The position numbers were made by a program, and so were the translations under genes. A DNA stretch of 64,000 nucleotides, from positions 5,890,001 to 5,954,000 of the forward strand of contig NZ_JACHND010000001.1 in the NCBI RefSeq assembly GCF_014205275.1. The letters are read 5' to 3'. A model generated the notes under the pieces. It saw nothing but the letters and a program-made list of their open reading frames with translations. It did no database searches and had not been told where the DNA came from. This document shows positions 37,868-46,504 of this stretch, one piece after another. This DNA is from Sphaerisporangium siamense (lineage in GTDB: Bacteria; Actinomycetota; Actinomycetes; Streptosporangiales; Streptosporangiaceae). The number at the start of each line of letters is the position of its first letter. Within the stretch, counting starts at the first letter, position 1.

Positions 37868-39477
37868 TGTGAGGCCAGCTCAGGTCTGTCAGCAAACTCT
37901 GACGACCAGGTCAGACCCCCAGTGACGATCCTCCCCACCCGGCACGGCGACGCCCACAGGCCAGGGGAGGGGCCATCGGCCGAAGCACCGCAGGCGGCGA
38001 CGTGCGTGCTCCCGTCCGCACCGCCGAGCAGACACCCGCGACCGGCGGGCACCGGAGCACGACGGCGTGACGGCGTGAGCATCTCCGGGGGACCCGTGCG
38101 GGGGATTCAGCGATTTCCAGCGGCTTTGCGGGCCGACGAACCCCTTTCGCCGAACCTTTCCTATACCTAACAGAATTGAGCTTCTGTCTGGTATGGGACA
38201 TCGGTACGCATAAGCACCGGCCGGACATCCCCATGAAGCACGTGCCGATCCGGCTACGACCGCTGCACGGCGGACCGCGCGGTCGGCGCGGGACGGACAG
38301 ACTCGGGGGACGTATCCACAGCGGCTCCCGGCCATGATCGTCGCCCGACGATATGACGATATTCGGACATCCGCAGCGCGCGGGCGTAGCCAGGGGAGAA
38401 GTCCGAGGGGCCGCACGAACGGGCGGGGTTACACGGGCGGGGTTACGCCGAACACGTCGCCTGGTACCGCAGGCTGTACGACGCCGACGGCACGCCATTC
38501 ACATCGGCGTCATCTCGAGGACCTGCCTCATGGAACTCCGGCGAACACACGGTCGTGTGACGCCCGGTGGCACACGCAGGCAGTCATGGCCGGCGCCGAG
38601 CTGTCGGCGGGTCGTTGCGTCGTCGTGACGCCCGCGAGCGCCACAGACCGGCCGTACGCAAACGCCACGCGGCCGCGCTGATCCTGTGGCGTGTCCGCCC
38701 ACGGCCGCGCGGTGGCTCGGTCCGCGTGTGGAGGTCGTCACGATGGCGATCATGGCGTGCGCCAGGCAGATCTCCACAGGCGTGGGTGTTATCGCGGCCG
38801 ATGGTGGGAGGTGTGCGGCCCCTGTCGGGGCCCCGCTCACCTGCATGTGATGCATAATCGCACTTATGCATCACATGCAGGACGCCTCCCCTCGCCGCTG
38901 AGAACCCCCTCGAATCCGGCTGGGGCGACGGCATGCAGGATTGCCGTTTCGCGGCGGACGGATCGCTGGGCCGCTCCATCGTCCGGTGCGGGGACCCGTG
39001 CGGCGCCAAACCGCCCGCACGAACGTGACGTTGCCGCGACGCCTACGCTGGCCGAGCCCCTCTCGCGTGCCCGAGCTTGTATGCCGGTCGTCGACCACGC
39101 CGGGGCGCGACCGTCGGTGAGGTGTTCGGCTTCTTCCGTCTCGGGGCGGAGTCGAGGCGTGATGCGCCGCATGAGCGCCACCCCGAGGCCGTGCTCTCCG
39201 GCGCGTAACGGCGGCGAGCTGCGCCTGCCCGACTTCGGGACCACGTCGCCGTGGTTTCAGGCCCCGGCTGCCACCGGCGGGCCCAGCGGGTGTCCGTATC
39301 CCGCGCCCTCCTCCTCTGCGATCTTCTCCTCCTCTCCCCCGGGCTGTCGTTCTGGCTGGCCGGTGTGATGGAGCGTGCCAATCCGGGTGAGGTCAGGGCT
39401 GGTGGGGGCCGGTTCGGGTGGGATGGGTTTTAGGCCTTGTAACGGGTCGGGGACAAAAGCTACGATCTCGGCAACTC
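37868..39477. other. 1.6-kb gene desert
   Basis: No open frame here has a recognisable domain or the codon pattern of neighbouring genes. GC is lower and dinucleotides are less biased than in coding DNA. Visible structure: an 18-bp inverted repeat at 38840-38881, a doubled GGGCGGGGTTAC at 38421-38432 and 38435-38446, and ATCGTC/GACGAT near 38338-38353. One short frame near 38450 reads YAEHVAWYRRLYDADGTPF but is interrupted. It may be decayed coding sequence or hold unrecognised RNA. Confidence 0.45.
38840..38881. repeat. 18-bp perfect inverted repeat
   Basis: CCTGCATGTGATGCATAA (38840-38857) is repeated inverted at 38864-38881 with a 6-base centre TCGCAC. It would form a very stable hairpin or cruciform. 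There is no T-run, and no gene ends nearby, so a terminator is unlikely. Confidence 0.75.
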
Positions 39478-39494
39478 TTAGGAAACTTTCCTAA
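39478..39494. promoter_or_regulatory. Palindromic operator candidate before chitinase
   Basis: TTAGGAAA-C-TTTCCTAA has perfect 8-bp arms around one central base, 52 bp before the chitinase ATG. Its position suits control of a secreted polysaccharide-degrading enzyme by a sugar-responsive repressor. It does not match the DasR (GlcNAc) consensus ACTGGTCTAGACCACT. The binding protein is unknown. Confidence 0.55.
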
Positions 39495-39546
39495 AAGAAA
39501 GCGTGGCTGACACGCGCGCCCAAATCCCCCCAGGCCGAGGACTCCC

Positions 39547-41562
39547 ATGCGCCCCAAACGAAATCCCATCGTCCTGCTCGCCACCCTCGTGCTCAGCACG
39601 GCGGCCGTGTCCCTCACGCCCGGGGCCGCCACCGCGGCCGCCCCCACCGCCATCGTCGCCAAGGCCTCCTCGACGGTGGCCGCCGCTGCCGCCGCCTGGG
39701 CGCCGAACACCGCGTACACCGCCGGCACGATCGTGAGTTACAACGGCAAGGACTACCGGTGCGTGCAGGCCCACACGTCGCTGAACGGGTGGGAGCCGCC
39801 GAACGTACCGGCGCTGTGGGCCCCGGCGGGCGACAGCGGAACCGACACCACCGCGCCGTCGGTCCCCGGCAACGTGCGCGTCACCGCCACCGGCTCCGAC
39901 AGCGTGACGCTGGCCTGGAACGCCTCGACCGACAACGTCGGCGTGACCGGTTACGAGGTCTACCGGGGCACCACCCTGGTGACCACCGCGACCGGCACCA
40001 CCTACACCGACTCCGGTCTCACCGCCCAGACCACCTACAGCTACACGATCCGCGCCCGTGACGCCGCAGGCAACCGCTCGGCCGCCAGCACCGCGGTCTC
40101 GGCGACCACCACCGGCGGCAACACCGGAACGCCCGGTCAGCCCGGCACCGTGACCGCGACCCCCGGCGCCTCCTCCATCGCCCTGTCCTGGGGCGCCTCC
40201 ACGGGCACCGTGACCGGCTACCGCGTCTACGAGGGCACCACCGTACGCGCGACCGTCACCGGCACGACCGCCACCATCAGCTCCCTGGGCACCTGCGAGA
40301 CCCACACCTACACGGTCAAGGCCTACAACGCCCAGGGCGAGTCCGCGGCCAGCGCCCCGGTGACCGCCTCCACCACCGGCTGCACCACCATCCCCGGCAA
40401 GCCCGGCAAGCCGACCGCGACCACCACCGACAACTCGATCACCCTGTCGTGGGGCGCCTCCACCACCGGCACCGTGAGCGGCTACCGCGTCTACGAGGGC
40501 AGCACGATCCGCACCTCCACCACCGGCGCCACCACCGCGACCATCAGCTCGCTCGGCACCTGCGAGACCCACACCTACACGGTCAAGGCCTACAACGCCC
40601 AGAGCGAGTCCCCCGCCAGCGACGCCGTCACCGCCACCACCACCGGGTGCACCACCGGCGGCCAGCTGCCCAAGCACTTCCTCACCGGCTACTGGCACAA
40701 CTTCGTCAACCCCGCCGTGGAGATGAAGCTCGGCGCCACCCCCAACGAGTACGACCTGATCGCCGTCGCCTTCGCCGAGGCCACCTCCACCCCCGGCCAG
40801 CTGTCCTTCCAGCTCGACCCCGCTCTGGCCACCGCCGTCGGCGGCTACACCGAGGCCGAGTTCAAGGCCGACATCCAGTCCCTGCACGCCCGCGGCAAGA
40901 AGGTCATCCTCTCGGTCGGCGGCGAGGCCGGCCGCGTCCAGGTCGGCAGCTCCTCCGCCGCCACCGCCTTCGCCGACAGCGCCTGGGCCCTCATGCAGAG
41001 CTACGGCTTCGACGGCGTCGACATCGACCTGGAGAACGGCCTCAACGCCACCTACATGGCCGACGCCCTGCGCAAACTCCGCGCCAAGGCCGGCGCCGAC
41101 CTGATCATCACGATGGCCCCGCAGACCATCGACATGCAGTCCACCGGGATGACCTACTTCCAGCTCGCCCTGGCCATCAAGGACATCCTCACCGTCGTGC
41201 ACACCCAGTTCTACAACTCCGGGTCCATGCTCGGCTGTGACCAGGCCCAGGCCTACTCCCAGGGCACCGTCAACTTCATGACCGCCCTGGCCTGCATCCA
41301 GCTGGAGAACGGCCTGCGCCCCGACCAGGTCGCCCTCGGCCTGCCCGCCGGACCCGGCGCCGCCGGCGGCGGCATCGTCTCCCCCGCCCTGGTGAACCAG
41401 GCCCTGGACTGCCTGGCCAAGAAGACCAACTGCGGCACCTTCGTCCCGCCGCGCACCTACCCCGGCATCCGTGGCGCCATGACCTGGTCGATCAACTGGG
41501 ACGCCTCCAACAACTGGAACTTCTCCCGCACGATCAAGCCCCACCTGGCGACCCTGCCGTAA
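39547..41562 (+). CDS. Secreted GH18 chitinase with CBM5/12 and three FN3 domains
   Basis: A 671-residue exported enzyme. Order: signal peptide (cleavage near GAATAAAPT, about residue 33), a CBM5/12 chitin-binding module (AWAPNTAYTAGTIVSYNGKD, about 55-95, with aromatic residues conserved), three fibronectin type III domains (about 105-380) and a GH18 catalytic domain (about 380-671). The catalytic motif DGVDIDLE places the acid/base at Glu496. It would hydrolyse chitin outside the cell. FN3 domains 2 and 3 are near-duplicates sharing SSLGTCETHTYTVKAYNAQ. A palindrome lies upstream and a strong terminator follows the stop by 23 bp. Confidence 0.95.
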   Translation: MRPKRNPIVLLATLVLSTAAVSLTPGAATAAAPTAIVAKASSTVAAAAAAWAPNTAYTAGTIVSYNGKDYRCVQAHTSLNGWEPPNVPALWAPAGDSGTDTTAPSVPGNVRVTATGSDSVTLAWNASTDNVGVTGYEVYRGTTLVTTATGTTYTDSGLTAQTTYSYTIRARDAAGNRSAASTAVSATTTGGNTGTPGQPGTVTATPGASSIALSWGASTGTVTGYRVYEGTTVRATVTGTTATISSLGTCETHTYTVKAYNAQGESAASAPVTASTTGCTTIPGKPGKPTATTTDNSITLSWGASTTGTVSGYRVYEGSTIRTSTTGATTATISSLGTCETHTYTVKAYNAQSESPASDAVTATTTGCTTGGQLPKHFLTGYWHNFVNPAVEMKLGATPNEYDLIAVAFAEATSTPGQLSFQLDPALATAVGGYTEAEFKADIQSLHARGKKVILSVGGEAGRVQVGSSSAATAFADSAWALMQSYGFDGVDIDLENGLNATYMADALRKLRAKAGADLIITMAPQTIDMQSTGMTYFQLALAIKDILTVVHTQFYNSGSMLGCDQAQAYSQGTVNFMTALACIQLENGLRPDQVALGLPAGPGAAGGGIVSPALVNQALDCLAKKTNCGTFVPPRTYPGIRGAMTWSINWDASNNWNFSRTIKPHLATLP

Positions 41563-41585
41563 CCACCTCCTCACCGCACAGACCA

Positions 41586-41621
41586 GAGGCCGCACCCCAA
41601 CTCCCCCCGGGGTGCGGCCTC
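41586..41621 (+). terminator. Strong stem-loop terminator after chitinase
   Basis: A perfect 13-bp stem, GAGGCCGCACCCC at 41586-41598 and GGGGTGCGGCCTC at 41609-41621, with a 10-base loop. It begins 23 bp after the chitinase stop. The lack of a T-run is usual for actinomycete terminators. Confidence 0.85.
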
Positions 41622-41950
41622 GCCATGTCCGGCGGCCACGCACGTGGCCAGACCGAATACCGTCCGCACTCCCGGGTGCCGCACGTCCGCCCCGCTCTCG
41701 GCGGCATCGCCGGCCTCGGGTTCGAGCCCGGCGAACCGGTACGGCGCCGTACCCGACAGCCGCCGGGCCAGCGCCCCCCAGGCGGCCACGGTGCCGTCGT
41801 GACAGGTACGCTCGCCACGGCCCCCGCAGTACCGCACGCCGCTGTGACCAGGAGGAACGCCACGCAACGATCCCCTCTGTCACGGCTGGCACTGCCGTCG
41901 TGGAGGAGGGCTTTTTTGTCCTTTCTTGTTTGTAGTTCAACAACCCACGT

Positions 41951-41988
41951 CCTTTACAACGTAGATCTATAAAGCGATTGGGGTGGCG
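41951..41988. repeat. Att-like direct repeat, copy S1
   Basis: CCTTTACAACGTAGATC followed by TATAAAGCGATTGGGGTGGCG. It matches S2 (47872-47909) at 30 of 38 positions and the first 26 bases match S3 (60887-60911) at 23. CTTTA and TAAAG form weak inverted arms, as in tyrosine-recombinase core sites. A looser half-copy (CCTTT..TGTAG) lies about 30 bp upstream. It marks the left edge of the broken-gene mosaic. Confidence 0.6.
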
Positions 41989-42110
41989 GGGGTTCCGCCC
42001 TGGGTTCCGCCCCTTCAAGCGGTGCCGCCGCGCGGCCGCTATCAAAGCGACGTCCTGCGCACGCCTGTCGGCCGATGTGCCCGCGTCGCCGGTGCCCCAC
42101 AGTGGCGGGC

Positions 42111-42596
42111 ATGCCTCATCCCGCCATCCGCGCATGGACGACGATCCCCGCCCTCCCCCGCCGCGGCATCTGGTTCCCCGGCCGGCTCATCGGCGGCTCG
42201 GCTCTGGTTCTCGGTCCTCTGGCCTGGACGGTCGCGCTGCTGCTGCGCCACCTGGCCCTGTACGCCGGTCCCTTCACCTCCACCCAGCTGACCTGGTTCG
42301 ACCGCCAGGAGTTCGCCGCCCCCTCGCAGCTGGCCGCCTACCAGGCCAATCCCGTCCCGGCTCTGGCCGGGCAGGCCTGCTTCGTCGCCGGAGCCCTGCT
42401 GCTGTGCCTGGCCTACATCACCCTGGCCCGGCTCATCGCGCCGCGATGTCCTCACCTGGCCGCCTGGGGTGGCACACTCACCGTCCTTGGCCTGTTCGCC
42501 CGCCTGTACTTCGCCGGTGTCGACCAGACCGCCTTCCCGGGTCGTGGTCATATCCGGCCGGAAATTCCCGCTAAGCGGTTGCCGCGCTGGCTTTGA
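42111..42596 (+). pseudogene. Truncated membrane protein
   Basis: From ATG 42111 the frame encodes three hydrophobic segments: SALVLGPLAWTVALLLRHLA, ALAGQACFVAGALLLCLAYI and WGGTLTVLGLFARLYFAGVD. Similar small actinomycete membrane proteins (function unknown) continue after VDQTAF with a loop and further helices. Here the frame turns into unrelated sequence (PGRGHIRPEIPAKRLPRWL) near 42540 and stops. Loss of the C-terminal half by recombination is inferred from memory of related proteins. The ribosome site is weak. It starts 120 bp from repeat S1. Confidence 0.5.
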
Positions 42597-42681
42597 AGAG
42601 GCTGGCCTGGTGTAAGACGTGGTCCGTACGCTGACGTTGAGCACCACGCAGCGTCTTCCCAGAACTCAAGGACGGTTCCTG

Positions 42682-42906
42682 ATGGGACAGCGCCTGGCAG
42701 ACCGCGTCGTCGCCTCGCCCGAGCGTCGTGGCGAGGTGATGTTGCACCGATTGTCGGGGGCGACCGAGTTCGCGTGCCGCCGCTGTGGCGCGCGGCAGAG
42801 CAGCCGGTGGGGGGCCGTGCTCGCCGACGATTAGGCCAAGCTGCTGTGCAAGGGCTGTTTCCTGGCGCTGCCCGGGCCAAGCGTGCCGGGCTCGGACGGG
42901 ACGTGA
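42682..42906 (+). pseudogene. Small zinc-ribbon protein with in-frame stop
   Basis: ATG 42682 after AAGGA encodes MGQRLADRVVASPERRGEVM and then a first cysteine pair in FACRRCGARQSSRWGAVL. A TAG at 42832-42834 ends it after 50 residues. Reading on in the same frame gives AKLLCKGCFLALPG, a second CxxC exactly where a zinc ribbon needs it, and a stop at 42904-42906. So the original protein was about 74 residues with a C2-C2 ribbon, broken by one nonsense change. It lies with its 3' end facing a frameshifted gene of an integrase pair. Confidence 0.6.
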
Positions 42907-42928
42907 GTCGCGGGTGGCATCGCCCCGT

Positions 42929-43511
42929 TCAGCGCGGCGCGTCGCGGACGGTCCAGCCGTGTTTGGTGATGAGTCTGGTCAGAGCGTTTCGGAGCTGGTT
43001 GATGCGTTCTTGGGCGCCGGGACCTTGGATGCCGATGGTGAGGGCGGATGCCGCCGTAGTGGGCGTGCAGGACGCGGGCGGTGTCGGCGGCCATCCGGGC
43101 GGCTCCCCGTATGGTCGGCGGCAGGCTCTCGTTGTCCGGCAGCGGGGCGAGCGCGTCCTGCAGGACCGCCGCGAGGGTGATCATCGCCGCGGCGATGATG
43201 TCGACGTCGTCGGGGCTGGCGCCGAGCAGTTCCGCCTCGCCGCTGCGCGCCAGTGCGGCCAGGTCGGCGCCGCGGGTGCCCTGGGCGTAGCGGCGCCGTA
43301 GCTGCTCGCCGAGCACCTCGGTCAGCAGGGTGACGGCGCGCTCACAGTAATCGTCGCCCACGGCGAAGGCATCGCGGCGCGGGATCGCGTACTGGTCGAG
43401 CAGGCCGCTGACGAAACCGGCGAGCACGAAGCCGCGGCAGGCGTGCGCGAGGGTGACCGGGGCGAGCCGGTCGCCGGACTGGGTGGCGGCGCTGATGTCG
43501 GCGGCGAGCAT
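42929..43511 (-). pseudogene. Frameshifted helical protein next to integrase
   Basis: ATG 43511 opens a helical protein (MLAADISAATQSGDRLAPVT, VGDDYCERAVTLLTEVLGEQ, DDVDIIAAAMITLAAVLQDA) that stays plausible to about HAHYGG near 43045. The same frame then becomes His/Arg/Pro-rich and ends at 42831. One frame over, the DNA reads ALTIGIQGPGAQERINQLRN, then ALTRLITKHGWTVRDAPR with a stop at 42929, which is much more protein-like. A single-base frameshift is therefore likely. The family is not recognised. It begins 2 bp after the truncated integrase, so the two were an operon. Confidence 0.5.
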
Positions 43512-43513
43512 CG

Positions 43514-44341
43514 TCAGGCGGGCGGCCAGGGGCTCGGCGCTCGCTGGGTGGCGCCGGGCCAGGAGCGGCGCGCGTCCAGCCAGTCGGTCAGGGGCCGGCG
43601 CAGCTGGGGGTGGATGGGCACCTCGCGGATCTTGCCGCCCTTGCCGTAGACGATCAGCAGGGCCTTGCGGGCCGACAGGCGCACGTCGGGCACGTCCAGG
43701 GCGACGGCGTCGCCGATGCGCAGCCCGGCGTAGAAGGGCAGCAGGGTCAGGGCGCGGTCGCGGGGGTGCGGCCAGTCCTCGATGGCGCGCAGCCAGCGGA
43801 TCTGGGCCGGAGCGTTCATCGCCTTGGGCGCTGTCTTGGGGATGTCCTCGCGGCCGACGTCGGCCTTGCCCAGGCCGCGCCGGACGTGGAAGTCGTCCAG
43901 GGCGGCCAGGGCGTTGTTGACGTAGCGCACCGAGCGTTTGGGGTCGGCCTCGCGCAGCAGGTAGTGGCGGTAGTCGCGCACCGCCCAGTCGCGGGCGCGG
44001 CGGTCGGTGAGCGGATCACCGTTCCTGGTGGCGGGCCGTTCGGCGAGCCAGGCCAGGTACATCCGCACTCGGGAGGCGTAGGTGCGGCGGGTGTCGGCGG
44101 CCAGCGGCACCTGCTCCAGCGCGGTGATGTAGTCGGCGAGCGTCTGCTGGTAGGCGGCGGGCAGCGGGGTAGGGCGGGCGCCGTGCCGCTTCGGCTGGGC
44201 CGCGCCTGCTGCCGGCTCCGTGTTCTCGGAAGTTGTTCCGGGGGGTTGTGACCTGGGCGGGACCGGATTCTCGGAAGTCACCACCGGAGTGTTCTTCCGA
44301 GAAGCGTCGTTCTCAGAAGTTCGTGCGAGCAGGCCGCTCAC
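43514..44341 (-). pseudogene. Tyrosine recombinase lacking its catalytic C-terminus
   Basis: A 275-residue frame with the N-terminal SAM-like core-binding domain (YQQTLADYITALEQVPLAAD, TRRTYASRVRMYLAWLAERP) and the first half of the catalytic domain, including the box I arginine in LPFYAGLRIGDAVALDVPD and the beta-hairpin Lys in IVYGKGGKIREVPIH. After WLDARRSWPGA the sequence diverges and stops, so the HxxR, H/W and Tyr nucleophile are missing. It cannot recombine DNA alone. The first 45 residues (TSEN repeated three times) translate a set of DNA repeats, so the original start was probably further in. Confidence 0.7.
44223..44320. repeat. Four iterated TTCTCGGAA-type motifs
   Basis: TTCTCGGAAGT occurs at 44223-44233 and 44268-44278, TTCTCAGAAGT at 44310-44320, and the inverted TTCCGAGAA at 44295-44303. 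Spacing of the direct copies is 45 and 42 bp. They lie at the 5' end of the truncated integrase, where repressor or recombinase arm-type sites would be expected. Confidence 0.55.
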
Positions 44342-44531
44342 TGTTCTCGGCGGTGTGCTGGAGCCAGGCGTGGATGGTCTGAACGGACTCGGGGGTCAGG
44401 TCTCTGTCGTGCGCGTCGGCCGGGTGGATCCAGCGGCAGGCGGTGTGCTCGCCGGACAGGGTGACGGTGCGGTCGGGTGTGCGGCGAAGCCGGCCTTGAC
44501 CGGCTCCCCCGTCCGTGCGTATTTTCTTTAC
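44313..44531 (-). pseudogene. Possible Nudix-like C-terminal remnant
   Basis: An open frame of 72 codons ends at TGA 44313-44315. It reads WHVKKIRTDGGAGQGR near its start and RTVTLSGEHTACRWIHPADA, HDRDLTPESVQTIHAWLQ in its body. The phrase TLSxEHTxxRW is like the C-terminal part of Nudix hydrolases. No Nudix box is present, so only a 3' fragment could remain. It overlaps the integrase start in another frame and the TetR operator region. Weakly supported. Confidence 0.3.
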
Positions 44532-44552
44532 GTGCCAGTTCCGTTTCGTAAA
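44527..44552. promoter_or_regulatory. TetR operator candidate
   Basis: TTTACG (44527-44532) and CGTAAA (44547-44552) are perfect inverted 6-mers 14 bp apart, just upstream of the TetR ribosome site GAGGAG. The position suits autoregulation by the TetR protein. Confidence 0.45.
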
Positions 44553-44564
44553 TGAGGAGTGGGT

Positions 44565-45164
44565 GTGTCAGGGGCGGGTGAGGCTTCGCCGATGCGGGGC
44601 CGGCCACGTGACAGCGGCCGTGACGTCGCCATACTCGACGCGACGCTGTGCTTGCTGGCCGAAGTCGGGTACGACCAGCTGTCCATCGAGGCGGTCGCGA
44701 CCCGGGCCGGGGTCGGTAAGCCGACGGTCTACCGGCGCTACGCCGGCAAGGCCGCGCTGGTGGCCGCGGCGGTCGAGCGCCGCGCGGTGGACACTCCACC
44801 GGTCACCTGGTCAGGTGATCTTCGCGAGGTCTTGCTGGAGCTCGTGGGGTGGTTGGCGCGGCAGATCGGTGAACAGGAGGTCGGGCTGCTCGGCGCCCTG
44901 TTCGCGGGCATGCGCAGCGACCCGGAGCTCGCCGCGGCCATGCGGCGGATCCTGCGCCGCGATGGGGCGATGATGACCGAACAGCCGTTTCGCGGCGCGA
45001 CCGAGAGCGGCGAACACCTGGTGCCCGGAGCGGCCGGGCTGTTCGCCGAGATCGCCCCGGCCCTCATCGTTCACCGGCTCATCTTCGCCGGCGAGCCATG
45101 CGACCAGCGATTCCTCGTCCACCTCGTCGACGACATCCTCCTGCCCCTGCTACGGCGCCGGTGA
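44565..45164 (+). CDS. TetR family transcriptional regulator
   Basis: A 199-residue repressor. The N-terminal helix-turn-helix is intact (AILDATLCLLAEVGYDQLSI, EAVATRAGVGKPTVYRRYAG). The C-terminal ligand/dimer domain reads LREVLLELVGWLARQIGEQE and later LIVHRLIFAGEPCDQRFLVH, of the TetR_C type often beside oxidoreductases. GTG 44565 has GAGGAG 5 bases upstream; an ATG at 44592 (MRGRPRDSG) is an alternative. It is followed by an NmrA-type gene on the same strand and probably controls it. Both genes look intact amid broken neighbours. Confidence 0.88.
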   Translation: MSGAGEASPMRGRPRDSGRDVAILDATLCLLAEVGYDQLSIEAVATRAGVGKPTVYRRYAGKAALVAAAVERRAVDTPPVTWSGDLREVLLELVGWLARQIGEQEVGLLGALFAGMRSDPELAAAMRRILRRDGAMMTEQPFRGATESGEHLVPGAAGLFAEIAPALIVHRLIFAGEPCDQRFLVHLVDDILLPLLRRR

Positions 45165-45309
45165 GCCGGCGCATCGCCGTCCTCGCCCCCGCGCGGATGG
45201 CCGCAGCCCGACCGGCTGTCCCCGCCCTTCGGCACACGTCCTGACGGCCACCGAACGCTTCGGCGCCCGACCACGGGTCCAGCGCGAACATCGACAGAAA
45301 GACGTGATC

Positions 45310-46167
45310 ATGATCGTCGTCACCGGCGCGACCGGCGCCCTCAACGGCGCCACCGTCGAGCACCTGCTCAAGCGCATCCCCGCAGCCGAGATCGGCGTCA
45401 GCGTGCGCGACGTCGCCAAGGCACAGCACTTCGCCGACCGGGGCGTGCGCGTACGGCGTGGCTCCTACGACGACCCGGCCGCGTTGCGTGAGTCGTTCGA
45501 GGGCGCCGACCAAGTGCTGCTCGTGTCCCAGAACGACCCCCGCGGCGACGGGGTCGGCCTGCACCGCACGGCGGTCGAGGCCGCGGTCGCGGCGGGCGCC
45601 CGGCGCATCCTGTACACCAGCCACCAGAACGTGCGCGGCGACAGTCCGTTCGCCCCGGCGCGCGAACACGCCGCCACCGAGACGCTGCTCGCGCACTCGG
45701 GAATCGGCTGGACCTCCCTGCGCAACGGCTTCTACGCCCACAGCCTCGACTGGCTGCTCGGCCCCTGGCGGCAGACCGGAGTCATCGCCGCTCCGGCGGA
45801 CGGCCCCGTCTCGTGGACGGACCGCGCCGACGAGGCCGAAGCCGCCGCGATCATCCTCGCCGGGCGGCGCCCGTTCGACGGTCCCGTCACGCTCACCGCC
45901 CGCCGCGCCGTCACCTTCGACGACATCGCCACGATCGCCACGGAAATCACCGGCCGCGACATCAAGCGGGTCGTCGTGGACGACGGGCAGTGGATTGCCG
46001 GCCAGGTCGCGGCCGGCATGCCGGAGTCCATGGCCCGCATGCTGCTGCCGTTCTTCGAGGCCGCGCGAAGTGGCCATTTCGCAGAAGCCGACCCGCTTCT
46101 GGCCGAACTCCTCGGCCGCGAACCACGGACGGTCGCCGACGTGCTCACCGACAGCGTCACCGCCTGA
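45310..46167 (+). CDS. NmrA-type NAD(P)H-binding oxidoreductase
   Basis: A 285-residue atypical short-chain dehydrogenase. The nucleotide motif is IVVTGATGALNGATVEHL (GxxGxxG near residues 7-13). Further family features: VSVRDVAKAQHFADRGVRVR, YDDPAALRESFEGADQVLLV, ARRILYTSHQN, and TSLRNGFYAHSL. It resembles quinone oxidoreductase 2 (QOR2/YtfG) and NmrA-like sensors, so it may reduce quinones or sense NADPH. It lies 145 bp after the TetR gene. ATG 45310 is chosen over GTG 45304. Confidence 0.88.
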   Translation: MIVVTGATGALNGATVEHLLKRIPAAEIGVSVRDVAKAQHFADRGVRVRRGSYDDPAALRESFEGADQVLLVSQNDPRGDGVGLHRTAVEAAVAAGARRILYTSHQNVRGDSPFAPAREHAATETLLAHSGIGWTSLRNGFYAHSLDWLLGPWRQTGVIAAPADGPVSWTDRADEAEAAAIILAGRRPFDGPVTLTARRAVTFDDIATIATEITGRDIKRVVVDDGQWIAGQVAAGMPESMARMLLPFFEAARSGHFAEADPLLAELLGREPRTVADVLTDSVTA

Positions 46168-46265
46168 GTCAGCGCCGCAGGTCCCGACGCCGGCACGCCG
46201 GACGCGGCCACGACTCCGACGAGTGCCGCCTGCCCTCGGTGACCACCTCAGTATGCTCGGGGAGC

Positions 46266-46490
46266 GTGCGGGTCGATCTTGTCACTCTGGTCGTGGACGA
46301 CTACGACCCGGCCATCGAGTTCTTCGTCGACGTGCTCGGCTTCGAACTGGTCGAGGACTCGCCATCCTCGACCAACGATGGCCGTCCGAAAACGGTGGGT
46401 CGTCGTACGGCCACCGGGAGCCGAGACCGGCATCCTGCTCGCGCGTGCGGACGGAGAGCGGCAGGCCACGGTGGTCGGAAACCAGGTCGC
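46266..46490 (+). pseudogene. VOC protein fragment with 1-base frameshift
   Basis: GTG 46266 starts a typical glyoxalase-like protein (VRVDLVTLVVDDYDPAIEFF, VDVLGFELVEDSPSSTNDGR). In the run of four As near 46390-46393 one base too many shifts the frame. Removing it restores KRWVVVRPPGAETGILLARA and DGERQATVVGNQ, the next part of the family pattern. After about 46490 the family pattern is lost and another gene fragment begins. So the gene is both frameshifted and truncated to its first half. Confidence 0.65.
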
Positions 46491-46504
46491 CGGCGACGCC
46501 GCCG

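Noticed and set aside
38691-39368. 225-codon frame in the gene desert
   Set aside because: Crosses the perfect hairpin, has low-complexity composition and no family similarity.
41571-41867. Minus-strand frame of 98 codons after the chitinase
   Set aside because: It runs through the chitinase terminator, has no ribosome site and no recognised domain; at most part of it is a decayed fragment.
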